Part shown: one piece after another, positions 33,652 through 41,979 of the stretch
How the letters are laid out: each line of letters starts with the position of its first letter
Position numbering within the stretch: position 1 is the first letter of the stretch
Assembly: GCF_002952775.1 (NCBI RefSeq)
Contig: NZ_CP025066.1
Coordinates: 2,666,001-2,730,000, forward strand
DNA length: 64,000 bases
Reading direction: 5' to 3'
Origin: Halalkaliarchaeum desulfuricum
GTDB taxonomy: Archaea > Halobacteriota > Halobacteria > Halobacteriales > Haloferacaceae
The notes under the pieces: model-generated
Told to the model about the DNA's origin: nothing
The model's input: the letters and a program-made list of their open reading frames with translations, nothing else
Database searches by the model: none
Position numbers and translations under genes: made by a program

Positions 33652-35069
33652 GCCGCCGACACCTCCGTCAGTTTCCGCACGTCGGTGACCTCGCCGGTCA
33701 CCGCCGCCGCCGCGACCATGATCGGACTCATCAGGACAGTCCGACCGTCCTTCGATCCCTGTCGTCCGACGAAGTTCCGGTTCGAGGAGGACGCGCTCGC
33801 CTCGTCGCCGACGAGCTGGTCGTCGTTCATCCCCAGACACATCGAACAGCCGGGCTCGCGCCAGTCGAATCCTGCGGCTTCGAACACCTCGTCGAGGCCC
33901 TCCGCCTCGGCAGCGCGCTGGACGCGCTGGCTTCCGGGGACGACCATCGCGCGGACGCCCTCCGCGACGCTTCGCCCCTCGATGATCTCGGCCGCCTCGC
34001 GGAGATCTTTCAGGCGGGCGTTCGTACACGAGCCGAGGAACGCGACGTCGATCGGATAGCCTTCCATCGTTTCGCCGGGCTCGACGCCCATGTGTTCCTG
34101 TGCCCGCCGTGCGGTGTCCTGTTTGTCCTCGGGCAACGACGACGGCTCCGGGATCGGTTCCGAGATCCCGATCCCCTGTCCCGGGGTGGTTCCCCAGGTG
34201 ACCATCGGTTCGATCGCCGAGCCGTCGATGGTGACGACGTCGTCGTACTCTGCGTCTTCATCCGATCGCACCGACTCCCAGTAGGGCTTCAGTTCCTCGA
34301 ACGCGTCCGGGTCGTCGGCGAAGGCGTCCGTCTCTCGGAGCCACTCGTAGGTGGTTTCGTCGGGGTTGACGTAGCCCGCGCGGGCACCCCCTTCGATGGA
34401 CATGTTGCAGATCGACATCCGACCCTCCATGCCGAGGCTCTCGATCGCGTCGCCGGCGTACTCGTAGACGTAACCGACGCCGCCGTCGGTGCCGAGCTCC
34501 CGGATGATCGTCAAGATCACGTCTTTCGCAGTCACAGCGGGTCCGAGTTCGCCGGTCACCTCCACCTTCCGAACTTTCTGTTTCTCCATCGCCACGCAGC
34601 CGGTCGCCAGCACGTCCCGGATCTGTGAGGTACCGATCCCGAACGCGAGCGCGCCGAACGCGCCGTGGGTGGAGGTATGCGAGTCGCCACAGACGATCGT
34701 CATCCCCGGCTGTGTGAGTCCCTGCTCGGGTCCGATCACGTGGACGATCCCCTGATCGCCCGTGTCGGGATGCGAGAATTCGATCCCGGCAGCGCGGACG
34801 TTCTCTTCCAGTTCGGCCATCATCTGCTCTGCGGCGTCGTCCGCGTAGGGACGGTCGCGGTTCCCCGTCGGGACGATGTGATCGACCGTCGCGTGGGTCC
34901 GTTCGGGAAACGCCACCTCGAGGTCGCGTTCCTGCAACATTCCGAACGCCTGCGGGCTCGTCACCTCGTGTACCAGATGGAGGCCGACGAACAGTTGATC
35001 CTGTCCGGTCGGCAGCGTGGTCACCCGGTGGCGATCCCACACCTTGTCGTACAGCGTGCCCTCGCTCAT
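33648..35069 (-). CDS. leuC: 3-isopropylmalate dehydratase large subunit
   Basis: A 473-residue aconitase-family [4Fe-4S] subunit. The cluster ligands lie in [13 protein letters not shown] and [11 protein letters not shown], and the substrate site in [23 protein letters not shown]. The start [16 protein letters not shown] is canonical for LeuC. It lies 1 bp downstream of a small unknown gene and overlaps leuD by 4 nt in the operon. Confidence 0.96.
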   Translation of the reverse strand: MSEGTLYDKVWDRHRVTTLPTGQDQLFVGLHLVHEVTSPQAFGMLQERDLEVAFPERTHATVDHIVPTGNRDRPYADDAAEQMMAELEENVRAAGIEFSHPDTGDQGIVHVIGPEQGLTQPGMTIVCGDSHTSTHGAFGALAFGIGTSQIRDVLATGCVAMEKQKVRKVEVTGELGPAVTAKDVILTIIRELGTDGGVGYVYEYAGDAIESLGMEGRMSICNMSIEGGARAGYVNPDETTYEWLRETDAFADDPDAFEELKPYWESVRSDEDAEYDDVVTIDGSAIEPMVTWGTTPGQGIGISEPIPEPSSLPEDKQDTARRAQEHMGVEPGETMEGYPIDVAFLGSCTNARLKDLREAAEIIEGRSVAEGVRAMVVPGSQRVQRAAEAEGLDEVFEAAGFDWREPGCSMCLGMNDDQLVGDEASASSSNRNFVGRQGSKDGRTVLMSPIMVAAAAVTGEVTDVRKLTEVSAA

Positions 35070-35070
35070 T

Positions 35071-35355
35071 TCAATCGTCCGATGCCCTCGGATCCTCGGA
35101 TTCGACGACTACGTCCGGTACGCCGGGCACGTCCGGCACGTCGAGGCCGCGCTCCCAGACGTCGGCCACGTCCTCGTTGGGGGATTCGTGATCGATGTCC
35201 GCCATCGTTTTCCGTTCGGATTCCGACGTCGCGTCCCGCGGCTCACCCCCGTCGGCGACGGCCGGACCGCGTCGATACACTGTGCCGAAGGTCTCGCCGG
35301 TGTTCGGGTTCGTGTGGCTCACGTTTGCCATCGTCCGCGTCTCGCGTTCAGTCAT
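35071..35355 (-). CDS. Small acidic protein of unknown function embedded in the leu/ilv operon
   Basis: A 94-residue acidic protein ([31 protein letters not shown]...) between ilvC and leuC. The ATGACTGA overlap of 8 nt with the ilvC stop, and the 1-bp gap to leuC, show it is translated as part of the operon. It has no membrane segment, cysteine or recognisable catalytic motif. The repeated H-T/E-N/S-P-N pattern ([26 protein letters not shown]) suggests two related short modules. Function unknown; its position suggests a role in branched-chain amino acid synthesis. Confidence 0.75.
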   Translation of the reverse strand: MTERETRTMANVSHTNPNTGETFGTVYRRGPAVADGGEPRDATSESERKTMADIDHESPNEDVADVWERGLDVPDVPGVPDVVVESEDPRASDD

Positions 35356-36421
35356 CCATTGACACCTCCGTTTCTGCTGTCTCGTTCGATTCGTTACCGG
35401 CGTCGTCGCCCCACGCGAACAGCCCGCGGAGCTCGTCGCCGACGGCTTCGATCTCGTGTGCCTTGTCCGCCTGTCTGAGCTGTGTGTACTGGGGTCGCCC
35501 GGCCTGGTTCTCGTTGATCCACTCTCTGGCGAACGAACCGTTCTGTACTTCCTCGAGGACGACGTCCATCTCCTCGCGAACGTTATCGCCGACGATCCGG
35601 TCTCCGCGGGAGAGCCCGCCGTACTCGGCGGTATCCGAGACGGAGTTCCACATCTCCGCGAGACCCCCTTCGTACATCAGGTCGACGATCAGCTTCATTT
35701 CGTTGAGGCACTCGAAGTACGCCATTTCCGGCGAGTAGCCCGCCTCGACCAGCGTCTCGAAACCAGTTTTGACGAGCGAGGTGATTCCGCCACACAGCAC
35801 GGCCTGCTCGCCGAACAGGTCCGTCTCGGTCTCCTCCTTGAACGTCGTCTCGACGACTCCCGCGCGAGTGCAGCCGATCGCGCTCGCGTACGCCAGTACC
35901 TCATCGACCGCCTCCCCGGTCGCGTCCTGGTACACCGCGAGCAGCCCCGGTGTCCCCTCGCCGTTTTCATAGTTTCGGCGGACCAGGTGCCCCGGTGACT
36001 TCGGCGCCACCATCGTGACGTCGACGTCCTCGGGGGGCTGGATCTGGTTGTAGTGGATGTTGAACCCGTGGGCGAACTGAAGGGTATCCCCCGGTTCGAG
36101 GTTTGGCTCGATGTCGTTTTCGTACACCGCCGGCTGCACAGTGTCGGGGACGAGGACGGAGACGATGTCTCCCTGTGCGGCTGCCTCCGCGGTGGTCGCG
36201 ACCTCGAGCCCCTCCGCCTGGGCCGCCTCCCAGGAGGACGACCCCTCCGTTAGTCCGACCACGGCATTGATCCCGCTGTCCGCGAGGTTCCCCGCGTGAG
36301 CGTGCCCCTGGCTCCCGTAGCCGAGTACGGCGACTGTCTTGTCTTCGATGTACGATCGATCCGCGTCTTCGTCGTAGTATACTGTGGTAGTGAACTCGTG
36401 TGCGTCTTCAGTGTCCGTCAT
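35348..36421 (-). CDS. ilvC: Ketol-acid reductoisomerase
   Basis: A 357-residue class I KARI that converts acetolactate or acetohydroxybutyrate to dihydroxy acids using NAD(P)H and Mg. The dinucleotide motif is [21 protein letters not shown] with cofactor loop [11 protein letters not shown]. The knotted C-terminal domain has [13 protein letters not shown] (metal Asp and Glu) and [15 protein letters not shown] 20-residue acidic tail ([21 protein letters not shown]) follows. It overlaps ilvN by 4 nt and the next gene by 8 nt. Confidence 0.96.
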   Translation of the reverse strand: MTDTEDAHEFTTTVYYDEDADRSYIEDKTVAVLGYGSQGHAHAGNLADSGINAVVGLTEGSSSWEAAQAEGLEVATTAEAAAQGDIVSVLVPDTVQPAVYENDIEPNLEPGDTLQFAHGFNIHYNQIQPPEDVDVTMVAPKSPGHLVRRNYENGEGTPGLLAVYQDATGEAVDEVLAYASAIGCTRAGVVETTFKEETETDLFGEQAVLCGGITSLVKTGFETLVEAGYSPEMAYFECLNEMKLIVDLMYEGGLAEMWNSVSDTAEYGGLSRGDRIVGDNVREEMDVVLEEVQNGSFAREWINENQAGRPQYTQLRQADKAHEIEAVGDELRGLFAWGDDAGNESNETAETEVSMDD

Positions 36422-37161
36422 CGTGTGTTAACCTCCGTGTTCCGGTCCGCGTTCGCGTTCGTTTCCTCGTCCGATTCGATGCTCCCGTTTCGCTCGCGTT
36501 CGGCGTCCGCCGTCGTCGTCGGTTCGCCCATGTACGCCGGCCGCTCGCCGGGGACGGTGGTCTTCGAGCCGTGCGCCAGCGCCGTCGGTCCGGTCCGGGC
36601 GATCTCGATGATCCCGAACTGGCGGAACGCGTTCACCGCGTCGTCGATCGTCGCTGTGTCGCCGGTGAGCTGGACGGTGATCGTCTCCGGCCCGGCGTCC
36701 TTTGTCGTCCCGTCGTACATCTCCGTCACTGCGTGGACCTTGTCCGGCTCCTCGCCGCCGACCTTCAACAGCGCGACCTCGGTGCTGATCGCGTCGTCGT
36801 CGAGTTCGCCGACAGCGATCACCGGGATCAGTTTGCTCAGTTGCTTTTTGATCTGGTCGATCCCCGGATCCGGCTCCTCGACGGCCATCGTGATCCGGGC
36901 GTGGCCCTCGACGGTCGTCGGCCCGACCGTCAGGCTCTCGATGTTGAACTGCCGCCGCGACACGAGTCCGGAAACCCGCGAGAGGACGCCGGGTTCGTGG
37001 TCGACCAGTGCCGAGATCACTGCCCTGCGGGGCTGTTTTTCCGCCTCGGCTGCAGGATCGATCCGAATTCCCTGCTTGTTCCGTCTCCCCTCGGGGTGCG
37101 GGCGCTCTTCGGGTGCCGGTCCCGGCAGTCCGTCGCGGGGGACGTCCGACTCGCCGCTCAT
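36418..37161 (-). CDS. ilvN: Acetolactate synthase small (regulatory) subunit
   Basis: A 247-residue ACT-domain regulatory subunit. The ACT domain [34 protein letters not shown] starts at about residue 48, with the valine-binding loop region, and is followed by the C-terminal IlvH-type domain ([11 protein letters not shown]...[10 protein letters not shown]). Both ends are extended by acidic, disordered sequence. It gives valine feedback control to IlvB. It overlaps ilvB and ilvC by 4 nt each (ATGA). Confidence 0.94.
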   Translation of the reverse strand: MSGESDVPRDGLPGPAPEERPHPEGRRNKQGIRIDPAAEAEKQPRRAVISALVDHEPGVLSRVSGLVSRRQFNIESLTVGPTTVEGHARITMAVEEPDPGIDQIKKQLSKLIPVIAVGELDDDAISTEVALLKVGGEEPDKVHAVTEMYDGTTKDAGPETITVQLTGDTATIDDAVNAFRQFGIIEIARTGPTALAHGSKTTVPGERPAYMGEPTTTADAERERNGSIESDEETNANADRNTEVNTR

Positions 37162-38972
37162 AGCTGGTCCTCCGAGAGGGCGAACAGTCCGTTCGCACCG
37201 CCGCTTGGCACCATCGGGTAGACGTTCTCGTCGGGGTCCACGTGGGCGTCGACGACCGACGGGCCGTCGTACGCCAGCGCCTCCTCGACGACCTCCGAAA
37301 CCTCGTCGTAGTCGTCGATCCGGAACCCACGGGCTCCGAACGCCTCGGCGAGAGTGTCGAATTCCGGCATCCAGTTGTAGTCCGAGGCCATGTGTCGTCC
37401 CTCGAAGAAGGCGTCCTGCCACTGCCGGACCATCCCGATGTACTCGTTGTTGAGCACGACGAACGTGACGTCCATGTGCTCTCTGACCGCCACCGACAGC
37501 TCCTGCATCGTCATCAGGAACGAGCCGTCGCCGTCGAAGCAGACGACGTCGCGGTCTGTCTCGCCGGCGTCGTCCAGCGCGACGCGCGCGCCGATCGCGC
37601 CCGGGACGCCGTAGCCCATCGTCCCCAGCCCGTGGCTCGACAGCCAGGTGCGGGGCTCGGTGAACGTCCAGAACTGGGCGGCCCACATCTGGTGTTGGCC
37701 GACGCCGGCGGTGACGACGGTGTCGTCGTCGGTCGCCTCGTCGAACGCTTCGACGACGAACTGCGGTTTGAGCGGTTCGTCCTCGTCGGCCCGGTACGTC
37801 ATCGGATACTCCTCGGTCCACTGCTCGCACTGGTCGCGCCACGCCTCGGCGTCCGGCGGCTGTTGGATCTCCGCACGCAACTGCTCCAGCACCGTACCGG
37901 CGTCGCCGATCAGTGGGTAATCCGCGTAAATGTTCTTCGAGACCTCCGCCGGGTCGATATCGACGTGAACCACCTCCGCCTCGGGGGCGAACGTCTCGAC
38001 GCCGCCGGTGAGCCGGTCGTCGAAGCGGGTACCGACGCCGATCAGCAGGTCCGTGTGCGTGATCGCCATGTTTGCGTAGCCGGTGCCGTGCATCCCCGCC
38101 CACTCCAGACAGAGCGGATCGCCCTCGGGGAAACTGCCGATCCCCGGCATCGTCGTCACGACCGGAACTCCGAGTTCCCGGGCGAACGTCCGGGCCTCCT
38201 CGCTTGCGTCGCCTTTGATGACGCCGCCGCCGAAGAGGCACACCGGCCGTTCGGCCCGCTCGATCGCGCGAGCCGCCGTCTCGACTGCACTCGGATCCGC
38301 CGCGGGATCCGGGTCTGCGCGCGCCGGCGGCTCCGGCGGCGCCGGTTCGCCGTCCGCGTCGCCGAAGCTCACGTCCTTCGGCAGGTCGACCAGGGTCGGC
38401 CCGGGACGTCCCGTGTTCGCGAGCGCGAACGCCTCGCCGACGACGTCACCGACCGTCTTCGAATCCTCGGCGAAGTAGTTGTGTTTCGTGATCGGGGTAG
38501 TGATGCCGATCGTGTCGACCTCCTGGAAGGCATCGTTTCCGACGAACTCCGTGGGGACCTGTCCGGTCAGCGCGAGCATGGCGTCGGAATCCATCGACGC
38601 GTCCGCGATTCCGGTCACCAGGTTCGTCGCGCCCGGTCCGGACGTCGCCAGGCAGACACCGGGCTCGCCGGCGACGATGCCGTACGCGTCGGCCGCGTGG
38701 GCGGCTCCCTGCTCGTGAGCCATCGTGATGTGCCGCACTGACGAGCCGTACAGCTCGTCGTATACGGGCATGATGGCGCCACCCTGAACGCCGAACGCCG
38801 TGTCGACGTTGGCCGCCTCGAGTGCGGCGACGATGGCTGCTGCGCCCGTCTCCGGAACTGTCGAAGTTTCCCGTGTCTCGCCGTCTTCCTCGGTGTTCTC
38901 GCTTCCCCCTGCTTCCGGCGTCTCCGCCTCGGCCGCGCGCTTCCGTTCGGCTGCAGTTGGTGATTCGCTCAT
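37158..38972 (-). CDS. ilvB: Acetolactate synthase large (catalytic) subunit
   Basis: A 604-residue ThDP enzyme making acetolactate or acetohydroxybutyrate. It has VDTAFGVQGGAIMPVYDEL, the catalytic Glu in HEQGAAHAADAYG, the FAD-domain motif GTRFDDRLTG and the ThDP/Mg motif GDGSFLMTMQEL with NNEYIGMVRQWQ. A 45-residue acidic leader (MSESPTAAERKRAAEAETPEAGGSENTEEDGE is its character) precedes the domain. It is the first gene of the ilvBNC-orf-leuCDB operon and is preceded by an unusually long leader region. Confidence 0.96.
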   Translation of the reverse strand: MSESPTAAERKRAAEAETPEAGGSENTEEDGETRETSTVPETGAAAIVAALEAANVDTAFGVQGGAIMPVYDELYGSSVRHITMAHEQGAAHAADAYGIVAGEPGVCLATSGPGATNLVTGIADASMDSDAMLALTGQVPTEFVGNDAFQEVDTIGITTPITKHNYFAEDSKTVGDVVGEAFALANTGRPGPTLVDLPKDVSFGDADGEPAPPEPPARADPDPAADPSAVETAARAIERAERPVCLFGGGVIKGDASEEARTFARELGVPVVTTMPGIGSFPEGDPLCLEWAGMHGTGYANMAITHTDLLIGVGTRFDDRLTGGVETFAPEAEVVHVDIDPAEVSKNIYADYPLIGDAGTVLEQLRAEIQQPPDAEAWRDQCEQWTEEYPMTYRADEDEPLKPQFVVEAFDEATDDDTVVTAGVGQHQMWAAQFWTFTEPRTWLSSHGLGTMGYGVPGAIGARVALDDAGETDRDVVCFDGDGSFLMTMQELSVAVREHMDVTFVVLNNEYIGMVRQWQDAFFEGRHMASDYNWMPEFDTLAEAFGARGFRIDDYDEVSEVVEEALAYDGPSVVDAHVDPDENVYPMVPSGGANGLFALSEDQL

Positions 38973-39467
38973 GCGTTTCCTCCGTTCGGTCGCGTGTCGT
39001 TCGGTTCTTTTCCGTTCGGTCGTGCGTTGTACCGTCGCGTTCCAGTTGTCATCCGTGTTCCGTGTCGTCGTGTAGGGCTCGGTCGGTTCTCGGGTCGCCG
39101 TTCCGGCGTGGCTTCGGTTTCGTGAAAAGCCCGCCGAGAACCCCCGCGGTCTGTCGCGAGGTGCGTAAAACCGCCGTCGCTTGGCGATCGTGCAATACGT
39201 GGATCAGAAGGTGGGTGTGGTGTAGGGGCTAGGCCCCTACAATAATCCGGCCGAGAACGGCTCCCGCGAGGGACCGACCCGAAGCGACCGCTCCGGACGG
39301 AGCGAGCCTGTCGGTGCTGTTCCCTCGCATACACGGTCGGAGAACGTCCGCTCTTAAATGTCTGTCGCGGGCTGCAACGATTGCGCCGTTCCGATCGGGA
39401 CGGAGTCCACCCTGCAGGTCGACCTCGCAGTCGCTTTCCGGGGCGAACGTCGGCCGCGACCGCCATC
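38973..39467 (-). promoter_or_regulatory. Long ilvB leader region (495 bp between leuA and ilvB)
   Basis: The minus strand carries a TATA-like ATTTAAGAG (39351-39359), which would start transcription near 39330 and leave about 350 nt untranslated before ilvB. In that leader lie two perfect hairpins: CGCTCCG-GA-CGGAGCG (39289-39304) and GTAGGGGC-3nt-GCCCCTAC (39222-39240). There is also a repeated GCCGAGAAC...CCCGCG element (about 39127 and 39250). A 27-codon ORF (39052-38969) ends in an ATGA overlap with ilvB but shows no Leu, Ile or Val codons. Haloarchaeal leaders are normally very short, so a regulatory function is likely. Confidence 0.5.
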
Positions 39468-40724
39468 TCAGGCAGTCACCTCGGAGTCCTCGGTGGCCGT
39501 CTCGATGTCTGCGGCCTTCGCGAACCGGACCACGTCGCCGGCGGTGACCTCCCGTTTGTTCGCGGCGTGTTCCTTCACGCGTTTGGTCACCGTCCGCACC
39601 TCCTCGTCGGTCGGCGTGAAGCCGGCCTCCTCCAGGTGCTGTCTGACGGCGTGGGTGCCGGTGTGCTTCCCGAGTACTACCTCACGCTGTGCGCCGACCA
39701 TCTCCGGCGTCATTATACCGGGTTCGAAAGTGTCGCTGTTCTCGATGACGCCCGCGGCGTGGATACCGCTCTCGTGGGCGAACGCGTTCCGCCCCACGAT
39801 CGGCTTGTTCGCGGGCACCGGGATGTCGCTCGCGCGCTCGACCATGCGTGAGACCTCCGTGATTCTCGTCGTATCGATCCCAGTGTCGGCGCCGTATATC
39901 GATTCGGCGGCCATGACGACCTCCTCCAGGGCCGCGTTGCCGGCACGCTCGCCGATCCCGTTGACCGACACCTGTGCCTGACTCGCGCCAGCCTCGAATC
40001 CGGCCAGCGCGTTCGCCGCGGCCAGCCCGAAGTCGTCGTGAGTGTGGACGTCGATCTTTGCGTCGGTGTGCTCACACACCGTGGCGATCAGTTTCCGGAA
40101 CCGGCCCGGGGTCGCGACCCCGCAGGTGTCCGGGATATTGATCCAGTCGGTGCCGGCCTCCGTGACGGCCTCGATCACCTCTATCAGATACGTTTCGTCG
40201 GTTCGCGTCGCGTCCATCGGCGAGAACATCACCTCGACGCCGGCTTCGCGGACGCGCTCGACGCTCTCTACTGCTCGCTGTTTAGCCTCCTCGCGGGAGG
40301 CGTGCATCGAATCCTCGAGTTGGACGTCGCTGGTCGAGACGAACACGTGAACCATGTCGACGCCGGCGTCCAGTGCCGCCTCGATGTCGCCGTCGACCAC
40401 GCGGGCCAACCCACAGGTAGTTGTCTCCGTCGCGCTCGCGATGTCGCGAACGGTTTCGAACTCCGTCTCCGAATTGACCGGGAATCCAGCCTCGATGACC
40501 CCCACGGCCATCTCGTCCAGCGCGGCCGCTATCTCGCGTTTTTCGTCGTTCGAAAAGGACGTACGTGGTGACTGCTCCCCGTCTCGGAGCGTCGTGTCGA
40601 AAATCTGTACTGAATCGAACTCGCCAGTGCTATCTAACGTGCCCTGGAAGAACTCGACCCGCCGGCTTCGCCGACGTGGCCTCCATGTCGTTGGACATTG
40701 TGCTTCTTTCTGAGCGGGGAACAC
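39468..40724 (-). CDS. leuA: 2-isopropylmalate synthase (start frame uncertain)
   Basis: A DRE-TIM metallolyase of 418 codons in this frame that condenses acetyl-CoA with 2-oxoisovalerate. Core motifs are FDTTLRDGEQSPRTSF (metal Asp and catalytic Arg), VHVFVSTSDVQ, SPMDATRTDE, IPDTCGVATP, DVHTHDDFGLA (metal His pair) and NGIGERAGNAALEE. The related citramalate synthase cannot be excluded, but position favours LeuA. The only conventional start in the frame is GTG 40724, which abuts the putative TATA element CTTAAG (40727-40732). The well-placed ATG 40698 is in another frame, so a frameshift near GGCGGGTCG (about 40655) is possible. It precedes the ilvB operon on the same strand. Confidence 0.85.
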   Translation of the reverse strand: MFPAQKEAQCPTTWRPRRRSRRVEFFQGTLDSTGEFDSVQIFDTTLRDGEQSPRTSFSNDEKREIAAALDEMAVGVIEAGFPVNSETEFETVRDIASATETTTCGLARVVDGDIEAALDAGVDMVHVFVSTSDVQLEDSMHASREEAKQRAVESVERVREAGVEVMFSPMDATRTDETYLIEVIEAVTEAGTDWINIPDTCGVATPGRFRKLIATVCEHTDAKIDVHTHDDFGLAAANALAGFEAGASQAQVSVNGIGERAGNAALEEVVMAAESIYGADTGIDTTRITEVSRMVERASDIPVPANKPIVGRNAFAHESGIHAAGVIENSDTFEPGIMTPEMVGAQREVVLGKHTGTHAVRQHLEEAGFTPTDEEVRTVTKRVKEHAANKREVTAGDVVRFAKAADIETATEDSEVTA

Positions 40725-40726
40725 TA

Positions 40727-40757
40727 CTTAAGTATTTCGCTGTCACACAGCGTGACA
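40727..40757 (-). promoter_or_regulatory. leuA core promoter with adjacent perfect inverted repeat
   Basis: On the minus strand GCGAAATACTTAAGTA gives a BRE-like CGAAA followed by a TATA-like ACTTAAGT. Directly upstream is TGTCAC-ACAGC-GTGACA (40741-40757), a perfect 6-bp inverted repeat with 5-nt spacer, next to a second short palindrome AACCGGTT (40757-40764). A regulator bound there would contact TFB/TBP. A second AT-rich element (AATATAAGGAATATAA on the minus strand, 40842-40857) is an alternative, more distal promoter. Confidence 0.5.
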
Positions 40758-40864
40758 ACCGGTTGTACCGTCTCTTGTCGGACCAGTCTGCGCAAAATCG
40801 CAAGACACCGTCGCCCCCCTTCAATGCACTATGTCATTATATTCCTTATATTCTCGTGATTTCG

Positions 40865-40906
40865 AACGTCCGTAGATCCAGTATATATACTGGCTGGACG
40901 GACGTT
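40865..40906. promoter_or_regulatory. 42-bp nested palindrome with TATA-like core
   Basis: Outer arms AACGTCCGT (40865-40873) and ACGGACGTT (40898-40906) are perfectly complementary. After 4 unpaired bases on each side comes the perfect 16-bp palindrome CCAGTATATATACTGG (40878-40893), both centred between 40885 and 40886. The AT core resembles a symmetric TATA box that could serve both directions. It lies 119 bp before the gene at 41026 and 141 bp before the leuA GTG. A run TTTTT follows on the plus strand. Confidence 0.8.
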
Positions 40907-41025
40907 TTTGCGGCGCAAGCGCTCGGAACTCGCTCGCGCGCGGTTCGAGCGTCCGGAGCGACAGCCCCACGGCGTGCGTGCCGACGCGACAGAACGTTTT
41001 TGCTGTCTCTCCGTGAGCCAACGGT

Positions 41026-41319
41026 ATGGGCGAATTCGATCTGGACCTGCGGAACGCGGAAGAACAGCTGGACGCGATGATCGAGAAGGACGGCGTCGTG
41101 GTGCTGGCACGCCTCGACGGGACGACCGAACCCGAAGAGTGGATCGCGGAGGTACAAAGCGGGAAGACGCTCGTGCTCGCGGTGGAGGGGGACCTGAACG
41201 ACCTCGCCGCCGGATTCGCCAGGGAGATCAGGGACATGGGCGGGGAGTTGATGCACTTCCGGGGGTTCCTCGTCGTCACCCCGCCGGGTGTCGATATCGA
41301 CACAGATCGTCTGGGGTGA
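41026..41319 (+). CDS. Small conserved-looking acidic protein of unknown function
   Basis: A 97-residue soluble protein (MGEFDLDLRNAEEQLDAMIEKDGVVVLARLDGTTEPEEW...). The pattern suggests an alternating alpha/beta fold: a strand VVVLARLDG, a helix PEEWIAEV, a strand KTLVLAVEGDL, a helix NDLAAGFAREIRDMG and the strand FRGFLVVTPPG. No catalytic residues or metal ligands stand out, and there are no cysteines. It is divergent from leuA across the palindrome-containing region. I do not recognise a characterised family. Confidence 0.75.
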   Translation: MGEFDLDLRNAEEQLDAMIEKDGVVVLARLDGTTEPEEWIAEVQSGKTLVLAVEGDLNDLAAGFAREIRDMGGELMHFRGFLVVTPPGVDIDTDRLG

Positions 41320-41340
41320 ACGGCTTTCGCCGGCCGGCGC

Positions 41341-41773
41341 TCAGTACGGAAGGAGCGTCAACGCCGCCGCCAAGAACGGGTTCAACAGGTTGGTGTGGCG
41401 AACACGATCGAAAGCACCGTCAAGCTGAGTGCGTACGTGCTGAATATCGTCGCGGAGGTCGGAACGACCCCGTCGAGCACTCCGAGTTCGATGTGACCCC
41501 CGCATTGACTCGAGGGTGGTAGGCGACCACGAAGCCAGTCATTAGAATGAGCACCATCTGCATCGCGAACGTCAAGAACAGCCAGAAGCCGTCGTACCAG
41601 AACAGCACCGTCTCGAACGGCCCGGTCCCCTCGACGACGATCGCCGCCACGTACGCGATGTACGTCAGGATGATCGCGAACAGAAACGGGCTCGGCATCC
41701 AGTGTTCGACCACGCTGGCGAGCCGGTCGCCCAGCCGTTCGAAAGCGCTGCCGTTTGCTGCTGCAGTGGACAT
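41341..41773 (-). pseudogene. Remnant of an AtoE-type short-chain fatty acid transporter
   Basis: The minus-strand frame starting at 41773 encodes about 85 residues that match the N-terminus of AtoE/short-chain fatty acid transporters (FERLGDRLASVVEHWMPSP...FLFAIILTYIAYVAAIVV...WYDGFWLFLTFAMQMVLILMTGFVVAYHP). The frame then loses similarity (VTSNSECSTGSF...). Hydrophobic fragments continue in other frames (TYALSLTVLSIVFA, then TNLLNPFLAAALTLLPY and a stop near 41341). A working member has roughly 440 residues, so most of the gene has been deleted and the rest frameshifted. Confidence 0.75.
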
Positions 41774-41979
41774 CGGACAACGGTTGTCAGGACCGGCACT
41801 TGTGAATTTTCATGTTCTGATACGTTAGTGAAACAGAAAATTTCAACCAGCTTCTGTAACCTGCTTTTTACTGATATAGAATTTATCTATTTATTTAACA
41901 TTACTTCAAATACAGCGGTTCGCTCGAACCGGCTTCCCAAAAGACACGCGTTAAGTGCACTCTCGCGCAACAACGGTTC

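Larger units (their letters stand above)
40725..41025. other. Intergenic region between divergent leuA and the 97-residue gene (301 bp)
   Basis: No protein gene is seen. It contains the leuA promoter elements on the left, the 42-bp nested palindrome in the middle, and on the right two copies of ACGTTTTTGC (about 40902 and 40997). The second copy is about 25 nt before the ATG at 41026 and may act as a weak TATA element. Confidence 0.5.

Noticed and set aside
38969-39052. Leucine/isoleucine/valine attenuation leader peptide before ilvB
   Set aside because: The 27-codon ORF contains no Leu, Ile or Val codons, so classical translational attenuation is unlikely.
38969-39466. 165-codon frame in the ilvB leader as a protein gene
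   Set aside because: It crosses several perfect hairpins, is Arg/Ser/Pro-rich with halophile-untypical composition, and only its last 27 codons could be a leader ORF.
40630-40698. 22-codon MSNDMEATSAKPAG ORF as a separate leader peptide gene
   Set aside because: It ends inside leuA and has no Leu codon clusters; it is better read as the misframed start of leuA.
40865-40910. 42-bp palindrome as a simple intrinsic terminator
   Set aside because: A TTTTT run follows on the plus strand, but no plus-strand gene ends upstream; leuA on the left is on the other strand and starts there.
41026-41319. Assigning the 97-residue gene to a named DUF family
   Set aside because: I recall similar haloarchaeal proteins but cannot confirm the family number without a search.
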